DNA of 64,000 bases from Schaalia sp. HMT-172 (GCF_030644365.1 NZ_CP130058.1:1-64000), one strand, 5' to 3'. Positions 43,324 to 52,175 are shown, counted from the stretch's first letter. The notes: generated from the letters alone by a model not told the origin. Made by a program: numbers and translations.

Positions 43324-43692
43324 ATGCTGACCATTGCTTCGCGTCTCGACGTCATGAACCGGCTCGGCCGGGCCATGGCCGACCCGACGCGCTCCCGCAT
43401 CCTGATGTCCCTGCTCGACAGCCCGAGCCACCCCGCGGTGCTCTCGCGCGAGCTGGGACTGACCCGCTCGAACGTGTCCAACCACCTGACCTGCCTGCGC
43501 GACTGCGGGATCGTGGTCGCCGAGCCCGAGGGCCGCCAGACTCGCTACGAGATCGCCGACCCGCACCTGGCCGCGGCGCTGACGGCACTGGTCGATGTGA
43601 CCCTCGCCGTGGACGAGAGCGCGCCGTGCATCGACCCGGCCTGCTCGGTGCCGGGCTGCTGCGCCGCGAGCAGTTCGGGGGACGCCTCGTGA
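43324..43692 (+). CDS. cmtR: CmtR-type Cd(II)/Pb(II)-sensing ArsR-family repressor
   Basis: 122 residues with a winged-helix domain (ALADPTRSRILMSLL-like start; ELGLTRSNVSNHL as recognition helix). In M. tuberculosis CmtR the metal ligands are Cys57, Cys61 and Cys102; here cysteines fall at exactly 57, 61 (LTCLRDCG) and 102 (APCIDPAC), so Cd/Pb sensing is strongly suggested. Three further cysteines (107, 112, 113) extend the tail and may widen metal binding. It should repress the downstream ATPase in the absence of metal. Stop overlaps the ATPase GTG. Confidence 0.93.
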   Translation: MLTIASRLDVMNRLGRAMADPTRSRILMSLLDSPSHPAVLSRELGLTRSNVSNHLTCLRDCGIVVAEPEGRQTRYEIADPHLAAALTALVDVTLAVDESAPCIDPACSVPGCCAASSSGDAS

Positions 43693-45593
43693 GCGCCGCC
43701 TGCGGCTGCGACGAGCCGACGACCAGCCCCGCGGACGAGGCAGAGGAGGCAGAGCGCCCGTGGTGGCGTGATCCCGGCCTGGTCGTGCCGATCCTCTCCG
43801 GCGTCGCGTTCGGCACCGGCCTGGCGCTGGAGTGGTCAGGGCTGCACATCGCGGCGCTGGTCGCGTTCTGGGCGGGCCTGCTGCTGGGCGCGTACACGTT
43901 CGTGCCCGGTGCGATCCGGAATCTCGTTGTGAAGCGCAAGCTCGGGATCGCGCTGCTGATGACGATCAGCGCCGTGGGCGCGGTGATCCTCGGCTACGTC
44001 GAGGAGGCGGCCGCGCTGGCATTCCTCTTCTCGATCGCCGAGGCCCTGGAGGACAAGGCGATGGACCGCGCCCGCGGCGGGCTGCGTGCGCTGCTGAAGC
44101 TCGTGCCGGAGACCGCGACCGTGCTGCGCGACGGGACCTCCGCCTCGGTCCCGGCCAGGGAGATCGCCGTCGGCGACGTGCTGCTGGTCCGCCCTGGCGA
44201 GCGGGTCGCGACCGATGGGCTGGTCCGCTCGGGCCGGTCGAGCCTGGACACTTCGGCGATCACCGGTGAATCGATCCCGGTCGAGGTCGCGCCCGGAGAA
44301 GCGGTGTCGGCGGGCGCGATCAACAGCGCCGGCGTGCTGGAGGTCGAGGCGACCGCCGCGGGCACCGACAACTCGCTGACCACGATCGTGGAGCTGGTAG
44401 AGCAGGCCCAGGCCGAGAAGGGCGACCGAGCCCGGATCGCTGACCGGATCGCCCGCCCGCTGGTGCCCGGCGTGATGATCCTCGCCGTCCTCGTCGGCGT
44501 GCTCGGGTCCCTGCTCGGTGACCCGGAGACCTGGATCACCCGCGCCCTGGTCGTCCTCGTCGCGGCCAGCCCCTGCGCGCTGGCGATCGCGGTGCCCGTC
44601 ACCGTGGTCTCCGCGATCGGCGCGGCGACCAAGTTCGGCGTCGTCATCAAGAGCGGGGCCGCCTTCGAGCGCCTCGGCGGCATCCGGCACCTGGCCGTGG
44701 ACAAGACCGGCACTCTGACCCGCAACCGGCCCGAGGTAACCGCTATCGTCGCCACCCATGGGTTCGACGATGCGCAGGTACTTGCTTGGGCTGCCGCCGT
44801 GGAGCAGCACTCGACGCACCCACTCGCCGCCGCCATCGCCGCCGCGGGCCGGGGAACCCCCGCCGCGCAGGACGTGGCCGAGGAGGCCGGGCACGGCATC
44901 GGTGGCCTGGTCGACGGCCGCAGGGTGGCGGTGGGCAGTCCGCGCTGGATCGACGCCGGTCCGCTCAAGGCTCGGGTCGAGGACCTGGAGGCCGAGGGGC
45001 AGACCTGCGTGCTCGTCACCGTCGACGGCTTCCTGGCCGGGGCGATCGGCGTCCGCGACGAGCTGCGCCCCGAGGTCCCCGAGGTCGTGCGGACCCTGCG
45101 CGACCAGAGCGTCGAGGTGAGCATGCTCACCGGCGACAACTCCCGCACCGCTGCTGCGCTGGCGAAGCTGGCCGGGATCGGCGACGTGCACGCCGAGCTG
45201 CGTCCCGAGGACAAGGCTCGCATCGTCGCCGGGTTCTCGGAGACGTCGCCGACCGCGATGATCGGCGACGGCATCAACGACGCGCCCGCCCTGGCCGGGG
45301 CGACCGTGGGCATCGCGATGGGCGCGACCGGCTCCGACGCCGCGATCGAGTCCGCCGACGTCGCCTTCACCGGCCACGACCTCGGCCTCATCCCGCAGGC
45401 TCTGCGCCACGCCCGCCGCGGCGGCAGGATCATCAACCAGAACATAGTTCTGTCCTTGGCGATCATCACTGTGCTGCTGCCGCTGGCGATCACCGGCGTG
45501 CTCGGCCTGGCAGCGGTCGTCCTCGTGCACGAGGTCGCCGAAGTCGTCGTCATCGCCAACGGACTGCGGGCTGCGCGTGCCCGCAAGCAATAG
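43689..45593 (+). CDS. P1B-type heavy-metal-transporting ATPase (CadA/CtpG-like)
   Basis: 634 residues. TGES in the actuator domain, membrane metal site SPC (VAASPCALAIAVPV), phosphorylation site DKTGTLT, the HP motif (EQHSTHPLAAAIA), MLTGDN and GDGINDAPAL. No N-terminal HMA domain; instead a short CGCDE tail. SPC P1B ATPases export Zn, Cd or Pb. The linkage to CmtR mirrors cmtR-ctpG in M. tuberculosis, supporting Cd/Pb efflux. GTG start coupled to cmtR. GC is high but the dispersed 14-mer is absent from cmtR and this gene, consistent with foreign origin. Confidence 0.94.
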   Translation: MSAACGCDEPTTSPADEAEEAERPWWRDPGLVVPILSGVAFGTGLALEWSGLHIAALVAFWAGLLLGAYTFVPGAIRNLVVKRKLGIALLMTISAVGAVILGYVEEAAALAFLFSIAEALEDKAMDRARGGLRALLKLVPETATVLRDGTSASVPAREIAVGDVLLVRPGERVATDGLVRSGRSSLDTSAITGESIPVEVAPGEAVSAGAINSAGVLEVEATAAGTDNSLTTIVELVEQAQAEKGDRARIADRIARPLVPGVMILAVLVGVLGSLLGDPETWITRALVVLVAASPCALAIAVPVTVVSAIGAATKFGVVIKSGAAFERLGGIRHLAVDKTGTLTRNRPEVTAIVATHGFDDAQVLAWAAAVEQHSTHPLAAAIAAAGRGTPAAQDVAEEAGHGIGGLVDGRRVAVGSPRWIDAGPLKARVEDLEAEGQTCVLVTVDGFLAGAIGVRDELRPEVPEVVRTLRDQSVEVSMLTGDNSRTAAALAKLAGIGDVHAELRPEDKARIVAGFSETSPTAMIGDGINDAPALAGATVGIAMGATGSDAAIESADVAFTGHDLGLIPQALRHARRGGRIINQNIVLSLAIITVLLPLAITGVLGLAAVVLVHEVAEVVVIANGLRAARARKQ

Positions 45594-45621
45594 GTGTTCC
45601 GTCCAACGCCATAACTCAGAC

Positions 45622-45855
45622 ATGCGCTACGAGAACCCCCTCTATCTCGCCGAGGAGGCCGCAGCCCTGGACCTGATCGCCGACGGCCACACCGCCCTCG
45701 ACGCTCATCAAGCAGCTGAGCCAGGATCGCGCCCTTGCGGAGGCCGACACCCTCCTGCTGACGATCCCCAACCAGCTGGGATTCGAGGAGAACTGGTCGA
45801 TCATCCGCAACTTCGCCGAGTATGTGGCCCCCGCGCTCGGGTGGGAGCCGGCGCA
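45622..45855 (+). pseudogene. Remnant of an LLM-class flavin-dependent monooxygenase
   Basis: Two pieces in different frames: MRYENPLYLAEEAAALDLIA (45622 on), which is an internal block of luciferase-like monooxygenases, and from 45701 in another phase TLIKQLSQDRALAEADTLLL then TIPNQLGFEENWSIIRNFAEYVAPALGWEP, the family's C-terminal part. The N-terminal ~100 residues and ~150 residues between the blocks are missing. It marks the right border of the metal cassette, which may have been inserted or deleted into this gene. Confidence 0.75.
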
Positions 45856-45885
45856 TCCGGGCGTCCTCCCGACGGCTACGACATC

Positions 45886-45900
45886 GACGAGGCCGTGGCC
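45886..45900 (+). repeat. Dispersed 14-mer just beyond the monooxygenase remnant
   Basis: GACGAGGCCGTGGCC. First exact copy to the right of the metal cassette; nothing else is read in 45907-46100 except a GC-rich doublet (GTGCGCGGGGCG near 45932 and 45960). Confidence 0.75.
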
Positions 45901-46182
45901 GAGTAGGGGGTCACGGCACCGCGAGTGGGGCCCGTGCGCGGGGCGTGAGACCTGGGCCTGTGCGCGGGGCGGCGGGAACATAGCTGCATGATTGTCGCGG
46001 TGTTGAGCTGTCACAAGCGTGACTGAGTGTATGAGCCTGACGGGACGCAGACCTGTTGACGGTGGCGGCGTCAAGCCGGGGCGAGCAGTCGCGCCCACTC
46101 CGCTCGCCCGGTTTCACTTTTTGTGTGTGCTGGCCTACACTAATTGGACAGTATCCACGCAAGACGACGAGGTCTCTTCGTA

Positions 46183-47649
46183 ATGGCTCGACGCTCCAAG
46201 GGCGCGGTGTCAATCAACCCGCGCTCCGCTCAGAATATGTCCACCCGGCCGGCAGATTTCTCCAAGAAAAAGCAGAAGGTAAGTCCGGTCAAGGCTTTCG
46301 GCGCCATTGGTGCGCTTGCCTGCATCGTGGCGTCCCTGTTTATTCAGCTGCCGGGACTGGATGTGTCAGGCACCCGCATGTTCGGTATTTTCCTGGCGGC
46401 GATCCTGCTGTGGGTGACGGAGGCGGTGCCCCTGGCGGGCACGGCGGTCCTCGTCATTTTCCTGGAGGTCCTCTTCATCTCGGACCACGCGCTGCTGAGC
46501 GTGGGTGAGGGAGCCCCGGCGTACACGAAGTTCTTCGGGGCCTTGGCCAACCCGGTGATCATCCTGTTCTTGGGCGGCTTCATGGTCGCGGACGGCGCCG
46601 CGAAGTACAAGCTGGACCGCGCCCTGTCGGCGGTCCTCCTCAAGCCCTTCATGGGCAAGCCGCGCCTGACGGTCATGGGCGTCATGCTGATCACCGCGAT
46701 TATGAGTATGTTCATGTCGAACACGGCGACCACGGCGACGATGTTCGCCGTCATGATGCCCGTCATCATGGCCCTGCCCGAGGGCAAGGCGCGCACCGGC
46801 ATCGCCCTGTCGATCCCCGTGGCCGCCAACGTCGGCGGCATGGGCACCCCCGTCGGTACGCCCCCGAACGCGATCGCCCTGGGCGCGCTGGAGAACGCGG
46901 GCGTGACGGTCACCTTCCTGCAGTGGATGCTCGCGGCCGTCCCGCTCATGCTGGTGCTCCTGGCCCTGTCGTGGGCGTTCATCGCGTGGCGCTACATCCC
47001 CTCCGACGCGACGTTCAACATTGACACGTCGGCGCGCTTCGAGAAGTCGCGCAGCGCGATCATCTTCTACTCGGTCGCGGGAGCGACGATCCTCCTGTGG
47101 ATGACTGAGTCGCTGCACCACATTTCATCCAACGTCGTGGGCTTCCTGCCGGTCGTGGTCCTCCTGATGACGAAGGTGATGAGCGGGGATGACCTGCGTG
47201 CCCTGGACTGGCCGGTCCTGTGGCTGGTCGCGGGCGGTATCGCGCTGGGTTCGGGCGTGTCTGCCACCGGCCTCGACAAGTGGATGCTCGGCTCGATTCA
47301 GTGGGCCTCGATCCCCGGCGTCCTCCTGATCTTCGTGCTGGCCCTCGTGGGTTGGGTGACCTCGAACGTTATCTCGCACTCGGCGTCGGCGAACCTGCTG
47401 ATCCCGATGGGCATGGGCTTGGCGGCCACGGTGTCCACGAGCGCCGCCGAAATCGCCATCGTCATTGCCCTGGGCTGCTCGCTGGGCATGTGCCTGCCGA
47501 TCTCGACCCCGCCGAACGCGATCGCGTACTCGACGGGCACCACGCCGACCCGCGAGATGGCGATCGTCGGCATCGTGGTGGGCGTCGTGGGCATCATCCT
47601 CCTGGCGTTCGTCGCGCCGCTGACGTGGGGATTCATCGGGGTGATGTGA
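46183..47649 (+). CDS. DASS (SLC13-like) anion transporter
   Basis: 488 residues with eleven or so membrane segments. The two substrate/sodium motifs are present: SNTATTATMFAVMMPVIMAL with VGTPPNAIALGAL, and SHSASANLLIPMG with ISTPPNAIAYSTGTT. Members import di- or tricarboxylates, sulfate or phosphate with Na+. The N-terminal ~40 residues are basic and polar. Promoter-like TACACT lies at 46134-46139. Followed within one base by the histidine kinase gene, suggesting the two-component system controls or senses this transport function. Confidence 0.87.
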   Translation: MARRSKGAVSINPRSAQNMSTRPADFSKKKQKVSPVKAFGAIGALACIVASLFIQLPGLDVSGTRMFGIFLAAILLWVTEAVPLAGTAVLVIFLEVLFISDHALLSVGEGAPAYTKFFGALANPVIILFLGGFMVADGAAKYKLDRALSAVLLKPFMGKPRLTVMGVMLITAIMSMFMSNTATTATMFAVMMPVIMALPEGKARTGIALSIPVAANVGGMGTPVGTPPNAIALGALENAGVTVTFLQWMLAAVPLMLVLLALSWAFIAWRYIPSDATFNIDTSARFEKSRSAIIFYSVAGATILLWMTESLHHISSNVVGFLPVVVLLMTKVMSGDDLRALDWPVLWLVAGGIALGSGVSATGLDKWMLGSIQWASIPGVLLIFVLALVGWVTSNVISHSASANLLIPMGMGLAATVSTSAAEIAIVIALGCSLGMCLPISTPPNAIAYSTGTTPTREMAIVGIVVGVVGIILLAFVAPLTWGFIGVM

Positions 47650-47650
47650 C

Positions 47651-49756
47651 GTGTCCGTGAACGAGGCCGTGGCCGGCTCGGGCGCTCACAGCGCGAGGCC
47701 GGGGCTGGCCCACGGGTGGACGCGGGGGCCCGCGGCGGAGGACGCCTCGGTGCTTGCGCGAACGGACGTGCGCAGCGCGGGACACCGCGAGGGGTATCCG
47801 ATTCACATGCTGGTCGTCGGAGACGATTCGCGGCATATCGCGGCTCCTGTGACCAGGGATCTCTCGCACGCGTTCCCGGGCCTGTGCTTGGATCGGGTGG
47901 ATGGTGTCGAGGACCTGGCCGCATACGAGGCGAGCCTGCGCCCCGGTGATCACGTGCTCATGGGGCTCGTGACGTCGGAGGTCTCCAACATTGACGCGCT
48001 GATCGATCGCGCGGCCGCTATCCCGGTGATGGAGCGCATCCAGTGGGTGGTTGTCACGGACGCGGCCGAGCATCGCGACTTGACTCGCTGCACGGAGTCG
48101 GGTGCCCTGTCCTCGGTGTTGAAGGCGCCGTGGACGGTGCCGCTGCTGGCCGGACAGGCCTATTCGACGATGGTGCGCTACCTGCGCGGGTGCGGCTATT
48201 CGGATCGGCAGATCCGCGCGCTCATCGCGGATCCGCCGCCGTTCGCGGTGCAGGGGCCGCTCTTGGAGGGCCTGGATCGCGACGAGCGCGAGGTCGTCAT
48301 GGAGCTCCTCGCCGGCGTCGAGCGGGTGCTTGGTCAGAGGCCGCGCCTCATCGTCCCTGAGGGCACGCAGCTGGTGACGCAGGGGGAGCCGGTGGGCGCC
48401 GTCTATCTGGTGCTCGACGGGCAGGTGTCGCTGCATCGGGATTCCTCGCGCGGCGAGGTTCTGGCGCACTTGGCCACGTCGGGCCCGCTGATCGGCCTCG
48501 TGTCGTTGGCCCGCGCGGAAGACGCCTTCTTCACGGGCGAGACGGAGACGGAGGCGACCGTTGTGCGCCTGACCACCGAGCAGCTTCAGATCGTCATCTC
48601 TGAGGATCCGTCGATCGGCTCGACGCTGACGGCCCTCGCGATTCGTTCGCTGACGCGCCGCCTCATGCGCGCTGAGGATCTGCACCTGGAGAACGCGATG
48701 CTCGCCGAGGATCTCGAGGCCCAGAAGGAGGCTCTGGCCGCCACGCTCGAGGACCTGCGCGCCACCCGCGCCGAGCTGGTCGAACGCGCCCGTTTCGCGA
48801 TGCTCGGCGAACTGAGCGCCGGTATCGCCCACGAGCTCAACAATCCGGTGACCGCGCTCGTGCGCGCCGCCAAGCACTTGCACGAGGATGTCGATGCGGC
48901 GCTCGCGGCCCCGGCCACGGCCTCGTCGAGGGAGGCGATGGCCCGTGCCCTCACCGCGCCGCCGCGCTCCACGTCGGTCGAGCGCGCCCTCATGAAGGAG
49001 CTTTTGCCCGTGGTCGGCGACCGCACGCTCGCGCGTCGGCTCGTGCGCGCGGGGGTTCAGGGGGCGGATGGCGCGCGTGCGCTCGCGCAGATCCCGGGAG
49101 GCATTGACGCCTACGAGGCGGGGGCGCGCCTGGGCGGCTCGCTGCGTTCGGTGCTCGCCGCGGGTGATCGCGTCATTGAGCTGACTCAGTCCTTGAAGGG
49201 GTACGCGCGCCCCGACGCGGAGGATCTGAAGCCCGTGGACGTGCGCGAGGGCATCGACGACGTGTTGAGGCTGACCGCCCACAGGGTGCGGGGCATTCGC
49301 ATCGAGTGCGACTACGAGGACGTGCCGCTGGTGCTCGCGCATCCGGCGAAGCTGCAGCAGGTGTGGACGAACCTGATCGTGAACGCCGCCGAGGCCATTG
49401 AGGATGAGAACGCGGACCTGGTCGCGGCGGCGGAGAGCACGGGGGGCGTGCCCGAGCTGCCCGCGCGCGGCGAGGCCGAGGCCCTCATCCGCATCACCGT
49501 GCGCCCCACGCCCGAGGGGGTTGTCGTCACCGTGTGCGACAACGGGCCGGGCATCGATCCGGGAATCGTCGACAAGATCATGGAGCCCCACTTCACCACG
49601 AAGGCTGGGCGCGTCCGATTCGGGCTGGGCATGGGCATGTCCATCGTCCGATCCATTATCGCCGACCACGGGGGAACCCTCGTGATCAGCTCTCACCCGG
49701 GGTCCACTTCGATGCGGATCTCGTTGCCCACTCAACCACAGGAGGAGGAATCATGA
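47651..49756 (+). CDS. Sensor histidine kinase with receiver-like and cyclic-nucleotide-binding-like domains
   Basis: 701 residues, no membrane segment. Order: a variable head with NEAVAGS (encoded by a 14-mer copy at 47661), a receiver-like domain (HMLVVGDDSRHIAAPVTRDL to ~residue 185), a Crp-type cyclic-nucleotide-binding fold (~residues 215-330; PEGTQLVTQGEPVGAVYLVL), a coiled coil (ENAMLAEDLEAQKEALAATL), H-box GELSAGIAHELNNPVTAL with His ~394, an insert with ATASS (48913), then N-box (NLIVNAAEAI), DNGPGID, FTTK and GLGMGMSIV. It should phosphorylate the receiver encoded next. The receiver-like domain lacks an obvious acidic triad, so may be inactive. Confidence 0.88.
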   Translation: MSVNEAVAGSGAHSARPGLAHGWTRGPAAEDASVLARTDVRSAGHREGYPIHMLVVGDDSRHIAAPVTRDLSHAFPGLCLDRVDGVEDLAAYEASLRPGDHVLMGLVTSEVSNIDALIDRAAAIPVMERIQWVVVTDAAEHRDLTRCTESGALSSVLKAPWTVPLLAGQAYSTMVRYLRGCGYSDRQIRALIADPPPFAVQGPLLEGLDRDEREVVMELLAGVERVLGQRPRLIVPEGTQLVTQGEPVGAVYLVLDGQVSLHRDSSRGEVLAHLATSGPLIGLVSLARAEDAFFTGETETEATVVRLTTEQLQIVISEDPSIGSTLTALAIRSLTRRLMRAEDLHLENAMLAEDLEAQKEALAATLEDLRATRAELVERARFAMLGELSAGIAHELNNPVTALVRAAKHLHEDVDAALAAPATASSREAMARALTAPPRSTSVERALMKELLPVVGDRTLARRLVRAGVQGADGARALAQIPGGIDAYEAGARLGGSLRSVLAAGDRVIELTQSLKGYARPDAEDLKPVDVREGIDDVLRLTAHRVRGIRIECDYEDVPLVLAHPAKLQQVWTNLIVNAAEAIEDENADLVAAAESTGGVPELPARGEAEALIRITVRPTPEGVVVTVCDNGPGIDPGIVDKIMEPHFTTKAGRVRFGLGMGMSIVRSIIADHGGTLVISSHPGSTSMRISLPTQPQEEES
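47661..47674 (+). repeat. Dispersed 14-mer at the kinase N terminus
   Basis: Exact ACGAGGCCGTGGCC, reading NEAVAG-type residues just after the start codon. Confidence 0.8.
48913..48927 (-). repeat. Dispersed 14-mer inside the kinase insert
   Basis: GGCCACGGCCTCGTC, reading ATASS between the H-box and the ATPase domain, in a stretch without family conservation. Confidence 0.8.
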
Positions 49757-50223
49757 CCCTGACAATCCTGTCCCTCGAGGACGAAGCTGACGTGCGCGAC
49801 GCGCTCGAACGCGATTTGGAGCAGTTCTGGGACAAGATCCGGCTCGAGGTCGCCGAGGACGTCGACGACGCGTGGGCCGTGATCGGCGAGATCGTCGAGG
49901 ATGGGGACGAGCTGGCCCTGGTTTTGTCGGACCACCGCCTGCCTGGAAAGTCGGGCGTGGACTTCCTCGTGGAGCTCATGCAGGACGAGCGTTTCGGTGC
50001 GACCCGCACGGTGCTGGTCACCGGCCAGGCCGACCAGTCCGACACGATTCGCGCCCTCAACCAGGCGGGCTTGGACTATTACATCGGCAAGCCGTGGGAC
50101 CCTGAGGAGCTGCGAGCCGCCGTGCGCGACCAGCTCACCGAGTACGTCCTGGAGGTCGGCGTGGACCCCCTGCCCTACGTGAGCGTGCTTGATGGCGTGC
50201 GCGTCATGGAGGCGATCCGCTGA
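49753..50223 (+). CDS. Single-domain response regulator
   Basis: 156 residues: a receiver domain with the acidic pair LEDE (residues 9-11), phospho-acceptor Asp ~60 in VLSDHRLPGKSGVDF, the switch Thr in LVTGQAD and Lys in IGKPWDPEEL. After the receiver comes only a ~30-residue helix, no DNA-binding domain, so output is probably by protein contact. RpfG/HD-type relatives start like this but this one lacks the effector. GGAGGAGGAATC and an ATGA overlap couple it to the kinase. Confidence 0.9.
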   Translation: MTLTILSLEDEADVRDALERDLEQFWDKIRLEVAEDVDDAWAVIGEIVEDGDELALVLSDHRLPGKSGVDFLVELMQDERFGATRTVLVTGQADQSDTIRALNQAGLDYYIGKPWDPEELRAAVRDQLTEYVLEVGVDPLPYVSVLDGVRVMEAIR

Positions 50224-50236
50224 ACGGCGCAGACAC

Positions 50237-50278
50237 AGGGCCGCCACGTTCTCCGACGAGGGAGGGCGTGGCGGCCCT
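50237..50278 (+). terminator. Terminator after the two-component genes
   Basis: 12-bp stem AGGGCCGCCACG (50237-50248) with CGTGGCGGCCCT (50267-50278), 13 bp past the stop. Confidence 0.75.
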
Positions 50279-50362
50279 TGTGCGAAACGCTCTTCACGAA
50301 TGTCGAGAGATTGCCACTCCGAGATGAAGTTCAGGAGCAGTCGAGCGGGACCAAGATGAATG

Positions 50363-51124
50363 CTAATATGCTGGACTTCCATCTGGCCATGACGGTTCAT
50401 TCTGTGCATTGGTTGGGAAAACGCTCGCGTTGCCGAATGTGCTTGCATCATAGATAGAATCAAGAGATCCGATCATGGCGAACACAAAGGTAACGAGGAC
50501 GCCAATAAGAGTAGCGATAAGCAAGGAGACCGCTAGAACCTTTCCTATGATGGCTAGAAGGGACAGGCCTCCTGTGGGGGGTGCAGCTGTAACAGCGCCA
50601 ATGATCCATACGACGACATCGACAACAGCTGCAGTCGCAGTAAGAAAGAAAGTCACGTGCGCTCTGCCAGTATTGATGAGAGAGTCCGCTATCTTGGTCG
50701 AAGCACTGGAAAGCTGAGAGACTGCAGTCGATTGATTGGTGACACATTCCTTGTAGTTTGAAGCAGCTTCGCCAGTCCAAACCCCGCCATTAACGTGCGA
50801 ATTGCCTGGTGACAGATTGCCGTGGATGTCGCTGAAGCCCTTTGCGATCTGGGTGCGCCATACTGTATTCAAATCAAAAAACTGTACTACACATCTGACT
50901 TGCTTTAATAGTTGCTCTATGATTTCTATCGCCAAGCGTATGGCAATATAGGTGATGTCTACTGCATGATTAAGTTGATTGAAGAAGTAGTCGAATAGTG
51001 GGTCCCCGAGAAAATCGTGAGCTTTCTGGATGATAGATTTGACAGTCTCGCGTAATTCGCTTAGCTTTCGCTTGGAGTCCTCAAGATCGGAGATAATCTT
51101 ATTGATTGATTCAGTGCGTGACAT
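50363..51124 (-). CDS. WXG-motif protein with C-terminal membrane helices (type VII secretion substrate-like)
   Basis: 253 residues. Helical N-terminal half, then GGVWTGEAASNY (W-T-G at residues 116-118), the turn typical of WXG100/PPE-type helical hairpins, and two or three hydrophobic segments (residues ~156-180 and ~186-220), ending in a short polar tail. Composition is clearly lower in GC than the surroundings. Last of three genes that overlap end to start (this ATG shares bases with the previous TAA). No secretion ATPase is in the window, so export by a type VII system elsewhere is inference. Confidence 0.65.
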   Translation of the reverse strand: MSRTESINKIISDLEDSKRKLSELRETVKSIIQKAHDFLGDPLFDYFFNQLNHAVDITYIAIRLAIEIIEQLLKQVRCVVQFFDLNTVWRTQIAKGFSDIHGNLSPGNSHVNGGVWTGEAASNYKECVTNQSTAVSQLSSASTKIADSLINTGRAHVTFFLTATAAVVDVVVWIIGAVTAAPPTGGLSLLAIIGKVLAVSLLIATLIGVLVTFVFAMIGSLDSIYDASTFGNASVFPTNAQNEPSWPDGSPAY

Positions 51125-51432
51125 TAGTATCCTCCCTCAATGTGCTCAGTGGACGCTGCCTCGTTTGCTGCGTATGCTCTCGCATTAGTGTGCAGCGCGC
51201 TGGCGATTTCTTGAAATTCCTTACTTGCTGAACTGGTGAGATCTTGCAGGAGATCTTGAATCTTCTTGTATTCCGTCCAGAAGGGCGCGGTTCCGGGAAT
51301 CGCGAAGTTCTGGTCGGTGAGTGAGGATGCTGCAATCGTCGCGGCGCACTGGTTCATTGGTGCCTGTTGATCCTCCCACAAGGTCGCCTCTTTTTCAATG
51401 TGATCGATAGTGACGGTAAGCGGTGCTGGCAT
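51124..51432 (-). CDS. Small EspC/WXG100-like protein
   Basis: 102 residues, entirely helical-looking (LTVTIDHIEKEATLWEDQQA, KKIQDLLQDLTSSASKEFQEIA) with a central break. Resembles EspC-type type VII secretion targets in size and in the N-terminal pattern, but a strict WxG is missing. Overlaps neighbours at both ends (TGATG upstream, TAATG downstream), so it is translated with them and may be the helical partner of the 253-residue protein. Confidence 0.6.
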   Translation of the reverse strand: MPAPLTVTIDHIEKEATLWEDQQAPMNQCAATIAASSLTDQNFAIPGTAPFWTEYKKIQDLLQDLTSSASKEFQEIASALHTNARAYAANEAASTEHIEGGY

Positions 51433-52175
51433 CAGATTTGCTCCTTCATGCGGTTGATTGCTGCAATTGCCTGAATGGCCAAGTCTTCTGGGTTATTGGT
51501 GTGAGGATTCGATGAAGGTTGTTGTCCTGCTGTTCGTTGTGCCTTCCGGAGTAGGCTGTCGAGTTTAGCTAAAATTGTCGCTGTTGGGGCATTGGAAATC
51601 CAGTTAGCATCGAGAATGAATTCCGGATGTAGCGTTCCGTACCCTCGTACAACGATGTGACGATGTTCGTCAGCTTCGCATTCCGTCATTGCGTCTTCGG
51701 GGCCTGACAGTTTCTTTAGTAGCCTGTCTGCCTGGCTCAGTGTTTCGTCAATCGCCGAAAAGAAGACTTCGTTGTCGCGTGGTGGGAGAGTGTAATTGGC
51801 AGCGGCCAGCAGCTCATCTTTCTTTCGTGCGAGCATATCCTCGATTTCGGCTTCCTCGATTGGTTCGGAGGATATTTCCTGTTTATCGAGGTACTGTGCT
51901 GTTTCCATATACATGTCGGTAAAGCCGTTTGCCACGGTTTGGGAGATGACAGTACCGAGTTGCTCGTCTGAGATATAGTCTCTCCAGTCCTGGTCCAGAA
52001 GGATCTGAGCGACCGTCGCTGGTGTGGTGAGGACGACGACGACGGAGTTCGTTTCATCAGAATATGAGCGAGTTTCTGGCAGAAGGGAAAAGGCTTTCTC
52101 GTAGGCGCGTTCAAGCTGCTTCGCTCGTCCATATGCTGTGAGCATCTCGGGATTGAGATTGAGGTTACTTTTCAT
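51432..52175 (-). CDS. YbaB/EbfC-like protein of a type VII secretion-linked module
   Basis: 247 residues. The N-terminal half has the strand-helix pattern seen in YbaB/EbfC proteins (NSVVVVLTTPATVAQILLD, then DEQLGTVISQTVANG), a family repeatedly found in ESX loci (EspL). The C-terminal half is unassigned. The ATG at 52175 has TACACT six bases upstream (52182-52187) and no ribosome site, so the three-gene mRNA is probably leaderless. An open extension of 78 codons upstream is GC-rich and unlike the gene, so it is discarded. Confidence 0.6.
   Translation of the reverse strand: MKSNLNLNPEMLTAYGRAKQLERAYEKAFSLLPETRSYSDETNSVVVVLTTPATVAQILLDQDWRDYISDEQLGTVISQTVANGFTDMYMETAQYLDKQEISSEPIEEAEIEDMLARKKDELLAAANYTLPPRDNEVFFSAIDETLSQADRLLKKLSGPEDAMTECEADEHRHIVVRGYGTLHPEFILDANWISNAPTATILAKLDSLLRKAQRTAGQQPSSNPHTNNPEDLAIQAIAAINRMKEQI

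Noticed and set aside
42930-45975. tRNA-derived att site duplication flanking the metal cassette
   Set aside because: The 3' end of tRNA-Leu (GGGGGTTCAACTCCCCC) was looked for up to 46 kb and no second copy was found.
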